Shown here: piece after piece, positions 27,059 through 36,641 of the stretch
Numbering within the stretch: the stretch's first letter is position 1
Layout of the letters: each line of letters begins with the position of its first letter
Assembly: GCA_017479265.1 (NCBI GenBank)
Contig: JAFVCK010000053.1
Span: forward strand, 1 to 51,132
DNA length: 51,132 nucleotides
Origin: Bacteroidales bacterium
GTDB lineage: Bacteria; Bacteroidota; Bacteroidia; Bacteroidales; UBA932
Direction of reading: 5' to 3'
Notes under the pieces: generated by a model
Databases searched by the model: none
Seen by the model: the letters and a program-made list of their open reading frames with translations, nothing else
What the model was told of the DNA's origin: nothing
Program-made: the position numbers and the translations under genes

Positions 27059-29230
27059 CTATAGTTTTTCAAATGATACTGCAAATCCGCCGCCGGGGGC
27101 CATAGTTACAGGCAAAGTATCTGTACAAGAGCACTTTACCTCGCTGATAACATAGGCTTCGGCATTTGTCTTATAATGAGTGTCGGGGGCATCGGCATAT
27201 ACCTTCGCCACGAAGTTTCCTTCGCCGAGGAAGTCAAGAGCAATGTCGAAGGATCGCTTTTCTCCGTCCGTAACTCCTCCGAGGAACCACTGTCCGCTGC
27301 CTTTTGCCTTACGCGCAACAACCACATAATCACCAGGTTCCGCAAACAGATAGCGGCTTTCGGACCAGTCAACCGCTACATCTTTTATGAACTGGAAAGC
27401 ATCCGTATGAGCCTCGTAATTCTCAGGCAGGTCGGCGGCCATCTGAAGGGGCGAGTACATGGTGAGGTAAAGGGCCAGCTGTCCGGCCAAGGTGGAATTG
27501 ACATGCGAGCCGCTTGCGCAATCCATCTTGAATATGCCCGGAGTATAGTCCATGGGACCTCCGTTCAAACGGGTGAAAGGGAGGATGGTGACATGACCTG
27601 GGGCTATACCTCCAAACGCCTGGTATTCAGTTCCTTTTGCCGATTCATTGCCTATCAGGTTGGGATAGGTGCGGCACAGTCCCGTGGGCCTTACAGCCTC
27701 GTGGGCGTTGACCATTATGTGGTGCCTCGCGGCCTGCGTGACGGCATAGAGGTAATGGTTCACCATGAACTGGCTGTAATGGTAGTCGCCACGGGGGATT
27801 ATGTCGCCGCAGTATCCGCTCTTTACGGCCTGATATCCGTATTTGTTCATGAGGGTGTATGCCGCTTCCATCTGACGCTCGTAATTGCGTACTGATGAGG
27901 CGGTTTCATGGTGCATTACCATGCTGACTCCCCTGCTGCGGGCATATTTGCTGATATAATCTATGTCAAAGTCGGGATAGGGGGTAAGGAAGTCATAGAC
28001 GAAGTCCTTGGAGTTGCCGTCCCAGTCTTCCCATCCCTGGTTCCAGCCTTCCACCAGCACCGCGTCGAAGCCGTTGTCCGCCGCGAAATCAATGTATTTG
28101 CAAACATTGGCGGTATTGGCGCTGTGACGGGGATTGCGGGTGGCGGAGGCGTAGTCAGTCTCCCCTACCGTAACTGTCGGAAAATCATTTGTATAGTGCC
28201 ATTCTCCCCTGCCGGAAATCATTTCCCACCATACGCCTATGTATTTGACGGGATGTATCCAGGATACGTCTTCGTAGGCGCAGGGTTCGTTCAGGTTGAG
28301 TACAAGGCGGCTTTGGAGCATGTCTGTCGCTTTGCGGGCTATCTGTATGGTCCTCCAAGGGGTGACGCATGGGGCCTGGAGATGGGCTTTCCAGCCTTCA
28401 GCGTCGGGAGTGAGCATGGTGCTGAGTTTGTGCCCGTCCACCTTGAGATGCATGCAGGAGTAGTCCTTGAGTGCCGCTTCGTGCAGCGTAACATACAGGC
28501 TGTCAGGTGTTTTCATTATAAGGGCAGTCTGTACGCCCACTACTCCCTGCAAGGGTTTGTCTACATTTCCCTTCACCCTTTGAGCAAATATATCCTTGAC
28601 CTCGGACAGGTGAGTGTTGCTGTATTCGTATTCCTGGGAATCGAAATCGACAGGAATCCACCAGGCGATGTTGTCGTCAGTCATATTGAACTGCGTAAGT
28701 TCTTCATTTACAACGAAGAATTTGAGGCCCTGCTGTGCGGGGAATTCATAGCGGAAGCCTATTCCATCGTCAAAGGCCCGGATGCGGATGTCCATGAGGC
28801 GGCCGGTCGATTCCTGACGGAGGTTCAAAAGCAGTTCGTTGTAATGTTCCCTTATGCTTTCTTCTTCGCCCCAGACAGGAGTCCAGGTGTCGTCTTTGCT
28901 GTCCGTGCTCTGCCCTACGACCGTGAATCCTTTGGAGAAGTCCTTAAGGTCGTAGAGATTGGCCTTGTTGAGCCTTTCGAAGCGGTACTGAGGCTCTGTC
29001 CTTCCTCCTCTAAGGGAGAATCCAAGGAGGCTGTTGTCCACTATTTCGTGGCCGAAAGCGGTGACGTTGTAGAACACGCTCCCCTCCTGAGATAACCCTA
29101 TGGACAGTTCTATGCTTCCGTCAGGGGAAGACACAGCTCCGATATTGTCAACACTCTGCGAAACTTCTGATTTACAGGATATTGCAAGAAGTAATACTAT
29201 AAAACCAAAAACAATCTGAAGTCTTTTCAT
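27059..29230 (-). CDS. GH97 alpha-glycosidase, SusB-like inverting type, lipoprotein
   Basis: 723 residues; lipobox Cys19 (LAISCK). An N-terminal beta-super-sandwich (25-310) precedes a TIM barrel (about 315-620) and a C-terminal sandwich. The segments MVMHHETASSVRNYE, VNAHEAVRPTGLCRTYPNL and IGNESAKGTEYQAFGG match Bacteroides SusB. Glu442, Glu511 and Glu535 correspond to its catalytic and calcium-binding Glu439/508/532, all with the same offset. That places it with the inverting (alpha-glucosidase) branch and not the retaining alpha-galactosidases, which use an Asp nucleophile. It probably sits in the periplasm and trims alpha-glucosides. No susC/susD pair is in the window. It is co-transcribed with the following phosphoesterase lipoprotein. 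Confidence 0.94.
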   Translation of the reverse strand: MKRLQIVFGFIVLLLAISCKSEVSQSVDNIGAVSSPDGSIELSIGLSQEGSVFYNVTAFGHEIVDNSLLGFSLRGGRTEPQYRFERLNKANLYDLKDFSKGFTVVGQSTDSKDDTWTPVWGEEESIREHYNELLLNLRQESTGRLMDIRIRAFDDGIGFRYEFPAQQGLKFFVVNEELTQFNMTDDNIAWWIPVDFDSQEYEYSNTHLSEVKDIFAQRVKGNVDKPLQGVVGVQTALIMKTPDSLYVTLHEAALKDYSCMHLKVDGHKLSTMLTPDAEGWKAHLQAPCVTPWRTIQIARKATDMLQSRLVLNLNEPCAYEDVSWIHPVKYIGVWWEMISGRGEWHYTNDFPTVTVGETDYASATRNPRHSANTANVCKYIDFAADNGFDAVLVEGWNQGWEDWDGNSKDFVYDFLTPYPDFDIDYISKYARSRGVSMVMHHETASSVRNYERQMEAAYTLMNKYGYQAVKSGYCGDIIPRGDYHYSQFMVNHYLYAVTQAARHHIMVNAHEAVRPTGLCRTYPNLIGNESAKGTEYQAFGGIAPGHVTILPFTRLNGGPMDYTPGIFKMDCASGSHVNSTLAGQLALYLTMYSPLQMAADLPENYEAHTDAFQFIKDVAVDWSESRYLFAEPGDYVVVARKAKGSGQWFLGGVTDGEKRSFDIALDFLGEGNFVAKVYADAPDTHYKTNAEAYVISEVKCSCTDTLPVTMAPGGGFAVSFEKL

Positions 29231-29264
29231 TTATTTGCATTTAGTATTTATTTTTAATGTTATA

Positions 29265-29310
29265 CAAAAAAAGGGACACCAAAAGGCAAAACCCCTTTGA
29301 TGTCCCCCTT
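29265..29310 (-). terminator. Terminator of the fumarate reductase genes
   Basis: On the minus strand GGGGACATCAAAGGGG pairs with CCTTTTGGTGTCCC (one bulge) and is followed by a run of seven T. It lies just after the FrdB/SdhB stop at 29323 and ahead of the GH97 gene. Confidence 0.85.
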
Positions 29311-29322
29311 GAATCACATGCC

Positions 29323-30102
29323 CTACTCGCTGAACTTAGCCTTGAGGAACTCACGGTTAAGCCTTGCGATATGGTCCACGGAAATGCCCTTGGGGCACTC
29401 CATCTCGCAAGCACGGGTATTGGTACAGTTGCCGAATCCGAGTTCGTCCATCTTGGCCACCATGGCACGCGCACGACGCGCGGCCTCGGGACGGCCCTGA
29501 GGCAGAAGAGCCAGTGAACTGACCCTTGCACCGACGAACAGCATGGCGGAACCGTTCTTGCAGGTAGCGACGCAAGCACCGCAACCTACGCAAGCAGCTG
29601 CATCCATGCTCTTCTCGGCCTTCTCATGAGGAATGAGGATGTTGTTGGCATCCTGGGCCGCACCGGTACGCACGGAAATGAAACCGCCCGCCTGGAGAAT
29701 CTTGTCGAATGCGCTGCGATCCACAACGAGGTCCTTTATGATAGGGAAACCGCTGCTCCTCCAAGGCTCCACGGTGATGGTGGCACCGTCCTTGAAATGG
29801 CGCATAAACAACTGACATGTAGTAACTTGGCTATCCGGACCATGGGCGCGGCCGTCAATGTACAGGGAACATGCACCGCATATACCCTCACGGCAGTCAT
29901 GGTCGAAAGAAACAGGACCGCTGCTCTTGCAACCCTTGTCAACGGCAACAGGATCGGCACCCTCCCTGATAAGCTGCTCGTTGAGAATATCGAGCATTTC
30001 GAGGAAAGAGGCATCTTCTTCTATGCCCTTGATTTCATAGGTCTCGAAATGTCCCTGTGCCTTGGCGTTTTTCTGACGCCATATCTTGAGTTTGAAATCC
30101 AT
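29323..30102 (-). CDS. frdB: Fumarate reductase/succinate dehydrogenase iron-sulfur subunit
   Basis: Carries electrons between the flavoprotein and the membrane quinone site, on the cytoplasmic face. 259 residues. The N-terminal ferredoxin domain has [25 protein letters not shown] for the [2Fe-2S] cluster plus the later Cys in VTTCQLF. The C-terminal domain has [14 protein letters not shown] and [14 protein letters not shown] for the [4Fe-4S] and [3Fe-4S] clusters. It starts six bases after frdA. In Bacteroidales this complex usually works as fumarate reductase during fermentation to succinate; sdhB is an equally valid name. The length is family-normal. Confidence 0.95.
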   Translation of the reverse strand: MDFKLKIWRQKNAKAQGHFETYEIKGIEEDASFLEMLDILNEQLIREGADPVAVDKGCKSSGPVSFDHDCREGICGACSLYIDGRAHGPDSQVTTCQLFMRHFKDGATITVEPWRSSGFPIIKDLVVDRSAFDKILQAGGFISVRTGAAQDANNILIPHEKAEKSMDAAACVGCGACVATCKNGSAMLFVGARVSSLALLPQGRPEAARRARAMVAKMDELGFGNCTNTRACEMECPKGISVDHIARLNREFLKAKFSE

Positions 30103-30108
30103 AATGCC

Positions 30109-32055
30109 TTAGTCTTTGTAATTTCTCGTTTTCACCTCGATAAACTCGTATTTGAGCGGCTCCTTGTGGAGTTCGGGTTCCTTGTCTTCTCCCTTGTACT
30201 CCCATGCGGAAACGTACATGAAGTTGGCATCGTCCCTCTGGGCCTCTCCCTCGGGAGTCTGGCTCTCTACGCGGAAATGACCTCCGCAGGACTCTGTACG
30301 GTTGAGAGCGTCGCGGGCCATCAGTTCGCCTATTTCAAGGAAATCGGCAAGACGCAGGGCCTTTTCAAGCTCCTGGTTGAACTCCTCGTTGGTGCCGGTC
30401 ACGCAGACATCGCTCCAGAACTCCTTCTTGAGGGCCTGGATTTCCTCTATGGCCTTCTTCAGACCCTTCTCGTCACGTGCCATTCCGACATAGTCCCACA
30501 TGATGTTTCCGAGCTTCTTGTGAAGAGCATCGACAGGCTGCTTTCCCTTGATGGAGAAGAGTTTGTCTATGCGGGCCTGGACTGCCTTCTCGGCCTCTTC
30601 GAATTCGGGAGCGTTGATGTCGGTCTTGGGCTCCGCGAACTTGTGAGAGAGATAGTCGCCTATGGTGACAGGCAGGATGAAGTAACCGTCGGCAAGACCC
30701 TGCATGAGTGCGGATGCACCCAGACGGTTGCCGCCGTGGTCGGAGAAGTTGGCCTCACCTATGGCGAAGAGGCCGGGAACGGTGGTCTGGAGGTCATAAT
30801 CGACCCAGATGCCGCCCATGGTGTAGTGAATGGCGGGATAAATCATCATAGGCTCCTCCCAAGGGGATGAGTTGGTGATTTTCTCGTACATGTCGAAGAG
30901 GTTGCCGTAGCGCTCTGCAACTCTCTGATGTCCAAGACGTTTGATAGCGTCTGCAAAGTCCAGGAACACGGCCTGTCCTGTCTCGTTGACACCGAATCCG
31001 GCATCGCAACGCTCCTTGGCTGCGCGTGAAGCCACGTCGCGGGGAACGAGGTTGCCGAAGGCGGGATAACGGCGCTCGAGGTAGTAGTCGCGCCTCTCTT
31101 CGGGAATCTGGGAAGCCTTTATTTCGTGTGCACGGAGCTTCTTCACGTCGTCCAGGTTGTTGGGAACCCAGATACGGCCGTCGTTACGCAGGGACTCTGA
31201 CATGAGGGTCAGCTTGCACTGCTGGTCTCCGTGACGGGGAATACATGTGGGGTGAATCTGTGCGAAGCAAGGATTGGCGAAGAATGCGCCTTTCTTGTAG
31301 CACTGCCATGCCGCCGAACCGTTGCTGTTCATTGCATTGGTGGAGAGAAAATAGGTGTTTCCGTATCCTCCGGTGGCGATAACAACTGCGTGTGCTCCGA
31401 ATCTTTCGAGCTTGCCGGTGACGAGGTTGCGGGCTATGATACCCTTGGCCTGACCGTTGATTATCACCAGGTCGAGCATCTCGTGGCGGGGATAGCTCTT
31501 GACGGTGCCGGCTGCTATCTCTTTGTTGAGGGATGCGTAAGCACCCAGGAGAAGCTGCTGTCCGGTTTGTCCCCTGGCATAGAAGGTACGGCTTACCTGC
31601 ACGCCTCCGAAGGAACGGTTGGCAAGGTATCCGCCGTATTCACGTGCGAAAGGAATGCCCTGGGCGACGCACTGGTCAATGATGGCAGCGCTGACCTCGG
31701 CGAGACGATAGACGTTGGCCTCGCGTGAACGGTAGTCGCCGCCCTTGATGGTGTCGTAGAACAGACGATAGACGGAGTCGTTGTCGTTCTGGTAGTTATT
31801 TGCCGCATTGATACCGCCCTGAGCCGCTATGGAGTGTGCGCGGCGGGGGGAATCACTGATACAGAACACCTTGACATTATAACCGAGTTCACCCAGCGAA
31901 GCTGCTGCAGATGCTCCTCCGAGTCCGGTTCCAACCACGATGACTTCCAGTTTACGTTTGTTGTTGGGACTGACAAGACGAATTTCTGACTTGCGCTTGG
32001 TCCATTTTTCAGCCAAAGGCCCGTCAGGAATCTTAGAAATTAATTTATCGGCCAT
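30109..32055 (-). CDS. frdA: Fumarate reductase/succinate dehydrogenase flavoprotein subunit
   Basis: Catalytic subunit that interconverts fumarate and succinate. 648 residues of the Bacteroidota-type enzyme: Rossmann motif [24 protein letters not shown] at about 38, the covalent-FAD His region [16 protein letters not shown], substrate-site [20 protein letters not shown] and the capping/FAD segment [12 protein letters not shown] to [22 protein letters not shown]. frdB follows after six bases. The cytochrome-b membrane subunit, normally just upstream, is not there: the 88 bases before this gene lead straight into ruvB. Confidence 0.96.
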   Translation of the reverse strand: MADKLISKIPDGPLAEKWTKRKSEIRLVSPNNKRKLEVIVVGTGLGGASAAASLGELGYNVKVFCISDSPRRAHSIAAQGGINAANNYQNDNDSVYRLFYDTIKGGDYRSREANVYRLAEVSAAIIDQCVAQGIPFAREYGGYLANRSFGGVQVSRTFYARGQTGQQLLLGAYASLNKEIAAGTVKSYPRHEMLDLVIINGQAKGIIARNLVTGKLERFGAHAVVIATGGYGNTYFLSTNAMNSNGSAAWQCYKKGAFFANPCFAQIHPTCIPRHGDQQCKLTLMSESLRNDGRIWVPNNLDDVKKLRAHEIKASQIPEERRDYYLERRYPAFGNLVPRDVASRAAKERCDAGFGVNETGQAVFLDFADAIKRLGHQRVAERYGNLFDMYEKITNSSPWEEPMMIYPAIHYTMGGIWVDYDLQTTVPGLFAIGEANFSDHGGNRLGASALMQGLADGYFILPVTIGDYLSHKFAEPKTDINAPEFEEAEKAVQARIDKLFSIKGKQPVDALHKKLGNIMWDYVGMARDEKGLKKAIEEIQALKKEFWSDVCVTGTNEEFNQELEKALRLADFLEIGELMARDALNRTESCGGHFRVESQTPEGEAQRDDANFMYVSAWEYKGEDKEPELHKEPLKYEFIEVKTRNYKD

Positions 32056-32143
32056 AAATTTTATGATTATTATAATAATTTCAAAATATCTGCAATTTTA
32101 ATCATTTTTGAGCAAAAGCGCAATTATATGCCGCCATTTATTG

Positions 32144-33196
32144 CTAAAAAAGGTTGTTTTCTATAATTTCGGGGTCGTCGAAGATGCTGCCTCCAGTCAT
32201 ATAGCGCTCCAGTCCGAGGTGCTTGTATGCCAGTTCTGTCGCTATGCGGCCTCTGGGTGTCCTCTGGATGAAACCTTCTTTTATGAGGAAGGGCTCATAT
32301 ACGTCCTCTATGGAGCCGGGGTCCTCGGAGACGGCGGTGGCTATGGTGCCTACGCCTACCGGACCGCCCTTGAACTTGGTGATTATGGTGTGCAGTATCT
32401 TGTTGTCTATCTGGTCCAGTCCCCTCTTGTCTATGTTGAGGGCATCCAGCGCGAACTTCGCTATGGCAAGGTCTATGTGCCCGTCGCCTTTGACCTGGGC
32501 GAAGTCCCTGACCCTGCGTAGCAGGGCGTTGGCTATACGCGGCGTGCCTCGGCTGCGAAGTCCTATTTCCTGTGCCGCGGGCTCGTCTATGCCTACTTTC
32601 AGTATGCCTGCGCTGCGTTTTATTATATGGACTATGTCCTTGATGTCATAGTACTCGAGGGCGAAGTTGATGCCGAAACGGGCCCTGAGGGGGGCCGTAA
32701 GCATACCGCTTCGGGTGGTCGCGCCGACAAGGGTGAATGGATTTAGGCTGATGCGGACAGACCTGGCTCCGGGCCCTTTGTCTATCATTATGTCTATGAC
32801 ATAATCCTCCATTGCGGAGTAGAGGTATTCCTCCACTTCAGGCGACAGGCGGTGAATTTCGTCTATGAAGAGTACGTCCCCCGTCTCCAGAGATGTCAGC
32901 AGGCCCGCAAGGTCGCCTGGCTTGTCCAGCACCGGGCCCGAGGTTATCTTCATGTTCACGCCCAGTTCGTTGGCTATGATATGGGCCAGGGTGGTCTTGC
33001 CAAGTCCGGGAGGGCCGTGGAACAGCACGTGGTCCAGGGACTCCCCTCTCATCTTGGCGGCTTCGATGAAAATCTTCAGATTCGAGATAATCTTGTCCTG
33101 TCCCGTGAAATCTTCCAGTTCGCGGGGGCGGATAATTCCGTCGAAATCCTTATCTTTGTCTGCGCTTTGCGCGTATGGGTTGAAGTTTTCAGCCAT
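32144..33196 (-). CDS. ruvB: Holliday junction branch-migration ATPase RuvB
   Basis: Hexameric AAA+ motor that, with RuvA, drives branch migration of Holliday junctions. About 350 residues. Walker A is [19 protein letters not shown], Walker [16 protein letters not shown], sensor 1 [18 protein letters not shown], and the C-terminal winged helix holds [17 protein letters not shown]. The frame is open eight codons further upstream to 33220, but that reaches into the -7 element; [10 protein letters not shown] at 33196 is the start. ruvA lies 8 kb away as a separate unit. Confidence 0.96.
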   Translation of the reverse strand: MAENFNPYAQSADKDKDFDGIIRPRELEDFTGQDKIISNLKIFIEAAKMRGESLDHVLFHGPPGLGKTTLAHIIANELGVNMKITSGPVLDKPGDLAGLLTSLETGDVLFIDEIHRLSPEVEEYLYSAMEDYVIDIMIDKGPGARSVRISLNPFTLVGATTRSGMLTAPLRARFGINFALEYYDIKDIVHIIKRSAGILKVGIDEPAAQEIGLRSRGTPRIANALLRRVRDFAQVKGDGHIDLAIAKFALDALNIDKRGLDQIDNKILHTIITKFKGGPVGVGTIATAVSEDPGSIEDVYEPFLIKEGFIQRTPRGRIATELAYKHLGLERYMTGGSIFDDPEIIENNLF

Positions 33197-33217
33197 CACG
33201 GTCAAAATTATTAAATA

Positions 33218-33225
33218 CAAATATA
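33218..33225 (-). promoter_or_regulatory. -7 element of ruvB
   Basis: The minus strand reads TATATTTG, an exact TAnnTTTG, 21 bases before the ruvB ATG. No CAAA (TTTG) is found at the -33 distance. Confidence 0.5.
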
Positions 33226-33248
33226 GTTATTTATTTGAATTTTTTTGT

Positions 33249-33455
33249 TGTTGATGAATCCGTGGATATGTTGAAAACTATTTTAAATAATTGGGTAACA
33301 GATATTTGCGAATTTGTTTTTTGTTGATATCGCTTTTGATGATTTTTAAAAAAAATCTTCTTTGAGGGGAAATGGGGCCGGAACATTTGGTTTGACGGTG
33401 TTTTTGATAAAATTGTCAACACTGCTTTCAACAACTTATCAACATTTTTTCAACA
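33249..33455. other. AT-rich spacer with DnaA-box-like repeats (candidate origin or regulatory array)
   Basis: Between divergent ruvB and mfd. Four direct copies of a TTWTCAACA-like 9-mer lie at 33413 (TTGTCAACA), 33425 (CTTTCAACA), 33436 (TTATCAACA) and 33447 (TTTTCAACA), starting 12, 11 and 11 bases apart, so they are on one face of the helix. Three opposite-strand copies (TGTTGAWNA) lie at 33249, 33269 and 33322, and CGTGGATAT at 33261 is a seven-of-nine match to the reverse DnaA box. The DnaA consensus is TTATCCACA; the best copy has one mismatch. Long A/T runs (33279-33360) could serve as an unwinding element. No protein or RNA gene is seen. Confidence 0.4.
33386..33415 (+). promoter_or_regulatory. 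Candidate promoter of mfd
   Basis: TTTG (33386-33389), 18 bp, then TAAAATTG (33408-33415), one base off TAnnTTTG. The four TCAACA repeats begin within the -7 box and run to the ATG, so whatever binds them would control mfd. Confidence 0.35.
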
Positions 33456-36400
33456 ATGGAACATTTAAGGATTGCAGGGGGAGCGGCGCAGAAACTTGGA
33501 AGAATGATTGCGGAAAGGGACACGTCTTATTGCAGCGGTCTTTTTCTTTCTGCCAAGTGGTTTGTGCTCAGTAATTTAGCCGTGTCGGGGACCCATCTTG
33601 TGGTGATGCCTGATGCTGAGAGCGCGGAGTATTGCGCTTCCGACCTATATGGTCTTGTGGAGGGGGACAGAATATTCTATCTTCCTGATTCAGGGCGCAA
33701 TGTGGAGAGGAGCAATTTCAAGTCTTCCCTGTCGGTGCAGAGGACTTCCGCCATATCTTCCCTGCTGGCCTCAAGGGGTGATTTGCTGTTTATCGTCACA
33801 TATCCCGAGGCTCTTGAGGAGGGCGTGCCGGCGGAGGCCAATATAAGACAGTCTCTGCTTACTCTTTCAAAGGGGCAGGAAATTGGGCGTGAGGAACTGC
33901 ATAAGTCCCTCATGGATATGTCTTTCGAGAGGGTTGACTTCGTGTCCGCTCCGGGCCAGTATGCCTTGAGAGGCTCCGTAGTGGATATATTTTCATATTC
34001 ATACAATAATCCTTTCCGTATATCTTTCTTTGGTGACGAGGTAGAGAAAATAACAGTTTTCGATTGCAATACCCAGCTGTCCAAGGAGGTTGTGGAGAAG
34101 GCTGACATTTTCCCTGATTTGGGTTCGGAAGGGGAGGGCAGGGTGTCTTCGCTGCTGCCCGGCGATACTATTGTATGGCTGGATTCTTCGGATGTATATA
34201 AGGACAAGCCGTTTTTTGCCGAACTGGAGCGTTTCAAGAGGATTTTCCTGGATATGCCCATCGCGCTGAGGGATGAAGAGTGCGTGCAGTTCAGCATTGC
34301 TCCACAGCCGGTTTTCAATAAGAATTTCGAGCTTCTGACCGAGGATATAAGGATAAGGATGGAGCAGGGGTATGATGTTTATATTTTCGGCGAGAAGCAG
34401 TCCCAACTGGACAGGCTCAGCAGCATTCTTGTCCAGAACGGTGGACTTCAGCCCATGTTCGTATGCGGACAGAACATCCATCAGGGATTCATAGATAATG
34501 AGTCAAGGGCCTGCTGTTATTCCGACCATGAGATTTTCGACAGGTTCCACAGGGTGTCCGTGCGGCGCAGCGTGGATAAGAGCGAGCAGCTTACTCTTAA
34601 TGAGCTAAGTGCCTTCAATATAGGTGATTACATAGTCCATATCGATTATGGAGTGGGTGTTTTCGGCGGGCTTGTTAGGATGAAGGACGACAAGGGGAGA
34701 TACAAGGAAGTTGTGAAACTGATGTACAAGGACGGCGATGTCGTGTTTGTCTCGGTTCATAACATTCATAAGATTTCCCGTTACAAGTCCAAGGATTCTA
34801 CGCCTCCGAAGATTTACAAGCTGGGTTCCAAGACATGGCAGACGCTGAAGACGTCGGCCAAGTCTAAGGTCAAGGACATTGCCAAGGAACTGATTCAGCT
34901 GTATGCCAAGCGCAAGGCTTCCCGGGGCTTCGCTTTTTCTGCGGATACATATCTCCAGGAGGAACTCGAGTCTTCGTTCATGTATGAGGATACTCCTGAC
35001 CAGCAGACTGCTACGGAGGCTATAAAACATGATATGGAGGATGCAAGCCCTATGGACAGGCTGGTTTGCGGCGATGTTGGTTTCGGCAAGACCGAACTGG
35101 CCGTCAGGGCAGCGTTCAAGGCTACTTCGGACAGCAAGCAGGTGGCCGTTCTGGTGCCTACCACCATACTTGCCTTGCAGCATTACAAGACTTTTACCAA
35201 CCGTCTGAAGGATTTTCCCTGCAATGTGGAGTATGTCAGCCGCCTGCGCACTGAAAAGCAGATTTCTGATATAAGGAAGAGGCTTCAAGAGGGTAAGATA
35301 GATATTCTTGTAGGGACTCACAAGATTCTTGGCAACAGCTTCGTTTTCAAGGATTTGGGTCTTCTTATCATAGATGAGGAGCAGAAGTTCGGAGTGAGTG
35401 CCAAGGAGAAGCTGCGCCAGATGAAAATGAGCGTGGATACCCTCACCATGACTGCCACTCCAATACCCCGTACCTTGCAGTTTTCACTGCTCGGCGCGAG
35501 GGACCTTTCCATAATTAATACCCCTCCGCCCAACCGTATTCCCGTGCAGACCGAAATAATCCTCTTCGACGAGGCTGAAATAAAGGGCATAATAGATTAT
35601 GAACTGGGTAGGGGAGGGCAGATATTCTTCCTGCATAACAAGGTGGAGGAACTGCCTGCCGTGTATGACATTCTGCACCGCCTGGTGCCTGACATGAAGA
35701 TTTGCGTCGGGCATGGCAAGATGGAGCCCAAGGCCCTGGAGAACATTGTCCTGGACTTCATGCAGGGGGATTACGACATGCTCCTGAGTACTACCATCAT
35801 TGAGAACGGACTGGATATTCCTAATGCCAATACCATAATTATCAATCAGGCGCATACCTTCGGTCTCAGCGACCTGCACCAACTGAGGGGCAGGGTAGGG
35901 CGTTCCAACCGCAAGGCTTTCTGTTACCTGGTGGTGCCGCCTCTTGCCGGCATAAATGACGATGCGCGGCGCAGGCTGAAGGCTATAGAGCAGTTCTCCG
36001 ACCTTGGGAGCGGGTTCAATATAGCAATGCAAGACCTGGATATAAGAGGGGCCGGCAATCTGCTTGGTGCCGAGCAGAGCGGATATATAGCCGACATGGG
36101 CTACGAGACCTACCAAAAGATACTTTCGGAGGCTATGGAGGAGCTTGGAGTGGAGACAGGAATGACATCCAAGAACCTGAAAAACAGTTATGTAGAGGAT
36201 TGTACTATAGAGACTGACCAGCCTGCAATGATTCCAGACGACTATATAGACATAACTGCCGAGAAAATAAGGATTTACAAGGAACTGGATTCTGTCACCA
36301 GGGCCAAGGAACTGGATGTCATATACAACCGTATCAAGGACCGTTTCGGCCCTGTTCCGAAGGAACTTGAAAACCTGTTCGACATAGTCCGCATACGTCA

Positions 36401-36641
36401 GGTAGGGGAGAGGCTCGGGTTTGACAAGATTATAATAAAGAACGGCATAGTCATATCCTTCTTCGTGGCAAATCCTATGTCTCCTTATTACAGGAGTTCT
36501 GCTTTCAAGCAGGTTATGGAAAAGGTAGTGTCCAATCCGGACAGTTTTGAAATGAAGCAGAACGAGGGCCGTCTGAGGCTTATTTCGCGTAATGTGAATT
36601 CCACCTCGGAGGCTCTTGCAGTGCTTGAAAAGCTCAGCTGA
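33456..36641 (+). CDS. mfd: Transcription-repair coupling factor
   Basis: DNA translocase that removes stalled RNA polymerase and recruits UvrA. 1061 residues: a UvrB-like N-terminal region (1-350), an RNA-polymerase interaction domain (YIVHIDYGVGVFGGL near 391), then RecG-like helicase motors with Walker A GDVGFGKTELAVRA near 538, motif II IIDEEQKFGV (Gln in place of the more usual His), TATPIPRTLQFSLLG, and motif VI HQLRGRVGRSNRKAF. A C-terminal TRCF domain ends the protein. Slightly shorter than the E. coli enzyme but complete. The ATG directly abuts the repeat array. Its stop touches the stop of the converging hflX gene with no base between. Confidence 0.96.
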   Translation: MEHLRIAGGAAQKLGRMIAERDTSYCSGLFLSAKWFVLSNLAVSGTHLVVMPDAESAEYCASDLYGLVEGDRIFYLPDSGRNVERSNFKSSLSVQRTSAISSLLASRGDLLFIVTYPEALEEGVPAEANIRQSLLTLSKGQEIGREELHKSLMDMSFERVDFVSAPGQYALRGSVVDIFSYSYNNPFRISFFGDEVEKITVFDCNTQLSKEVVEKADIFPDLGSEGEGRVSSLLPGDTIVWLDSSDVYKDKPFFAELERFKRIFLDMPIALRDEECVQFSIAPQPVFNKNFELLTEDIRIRMEQGYDVYIFGEKQSQLDRLSSILVQNGGLQPMFVCGQNIHQGFIDNESRACCYSDHEIFDRFHRVSVRRSVDKSEQLTLNELSAFNIGDYIVHIDYGVGVFGGLVRMKDDKGRYKEVVKLMYKDGDVVFVSVHNIHKISRYKSKDSTPPKIYKLGSKTWQTLKTSAKSKVKDIAKELIQLYAKRKASRGFAFSADTYLQEELESSFMYEDTPDQQTATEAIKHDMEDASPMDRLVCGDVGFGKTELAVRAAFKATSDSKQVAVLVPTTILALQHYKTFTNRLKDFPCNVEYVSRLRTEKQISDIRKRLQEGKIDILVGTHKILGNSFVFKDLGLLIIDEEQKFGVSAKEKLRQMKMSVDTLTMTATPIPRTLQFSLLGARDLSIINTPPPNRIPVQTEIILFDEAEIKGIIDYELGRGGQIFFLHNKVEELPAVYDILHRLVPDMKICVGHGKMEPKALENIVLDFMQGDYDMLLSTTIIENGLDIPNANTIIINQAHTFGLSDLHQLRGRVGRSNRKAFCYLVVPPLAGINDDARRRLKAIEQFSDLGSGFNIAMQDLDIRGAGNLLGAEQSGYIADMGYETYQKILSEAMEELGVETGMTSKNLKNSYVEDCTIETDQPAMIPDDYIDITAEKIRIYKELDSVTRAKELDVIYNRIKDRFGPVPKELENLFDIVRIRQVGERLGFDKIIIKNGIVISFFVANPMSPYYRSSAFKQVMEKVVSNPDSFEMKQNEGRLRLISRNVNSTSEALAVLEKLS

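Noticed and set aside
27908..29095. Plus-strand open frame (395 codons) opposite GH97
   Set aside because: Antisense of a gene with complete GH97 motifs; the translation has no recognisable domain.
29626..30870. Plus-strand open frame (414 codons) across frdB and frdA
   Set aside because: It spans two real genes on the other strand, which marks it as a composition shadow.
33000..33030. Additional parS-like half-site in ruvB (GTGGAACA)
   Set aside because: Only the right half is present; the left half does not match, and half-sites of eight bases are expected by chance.
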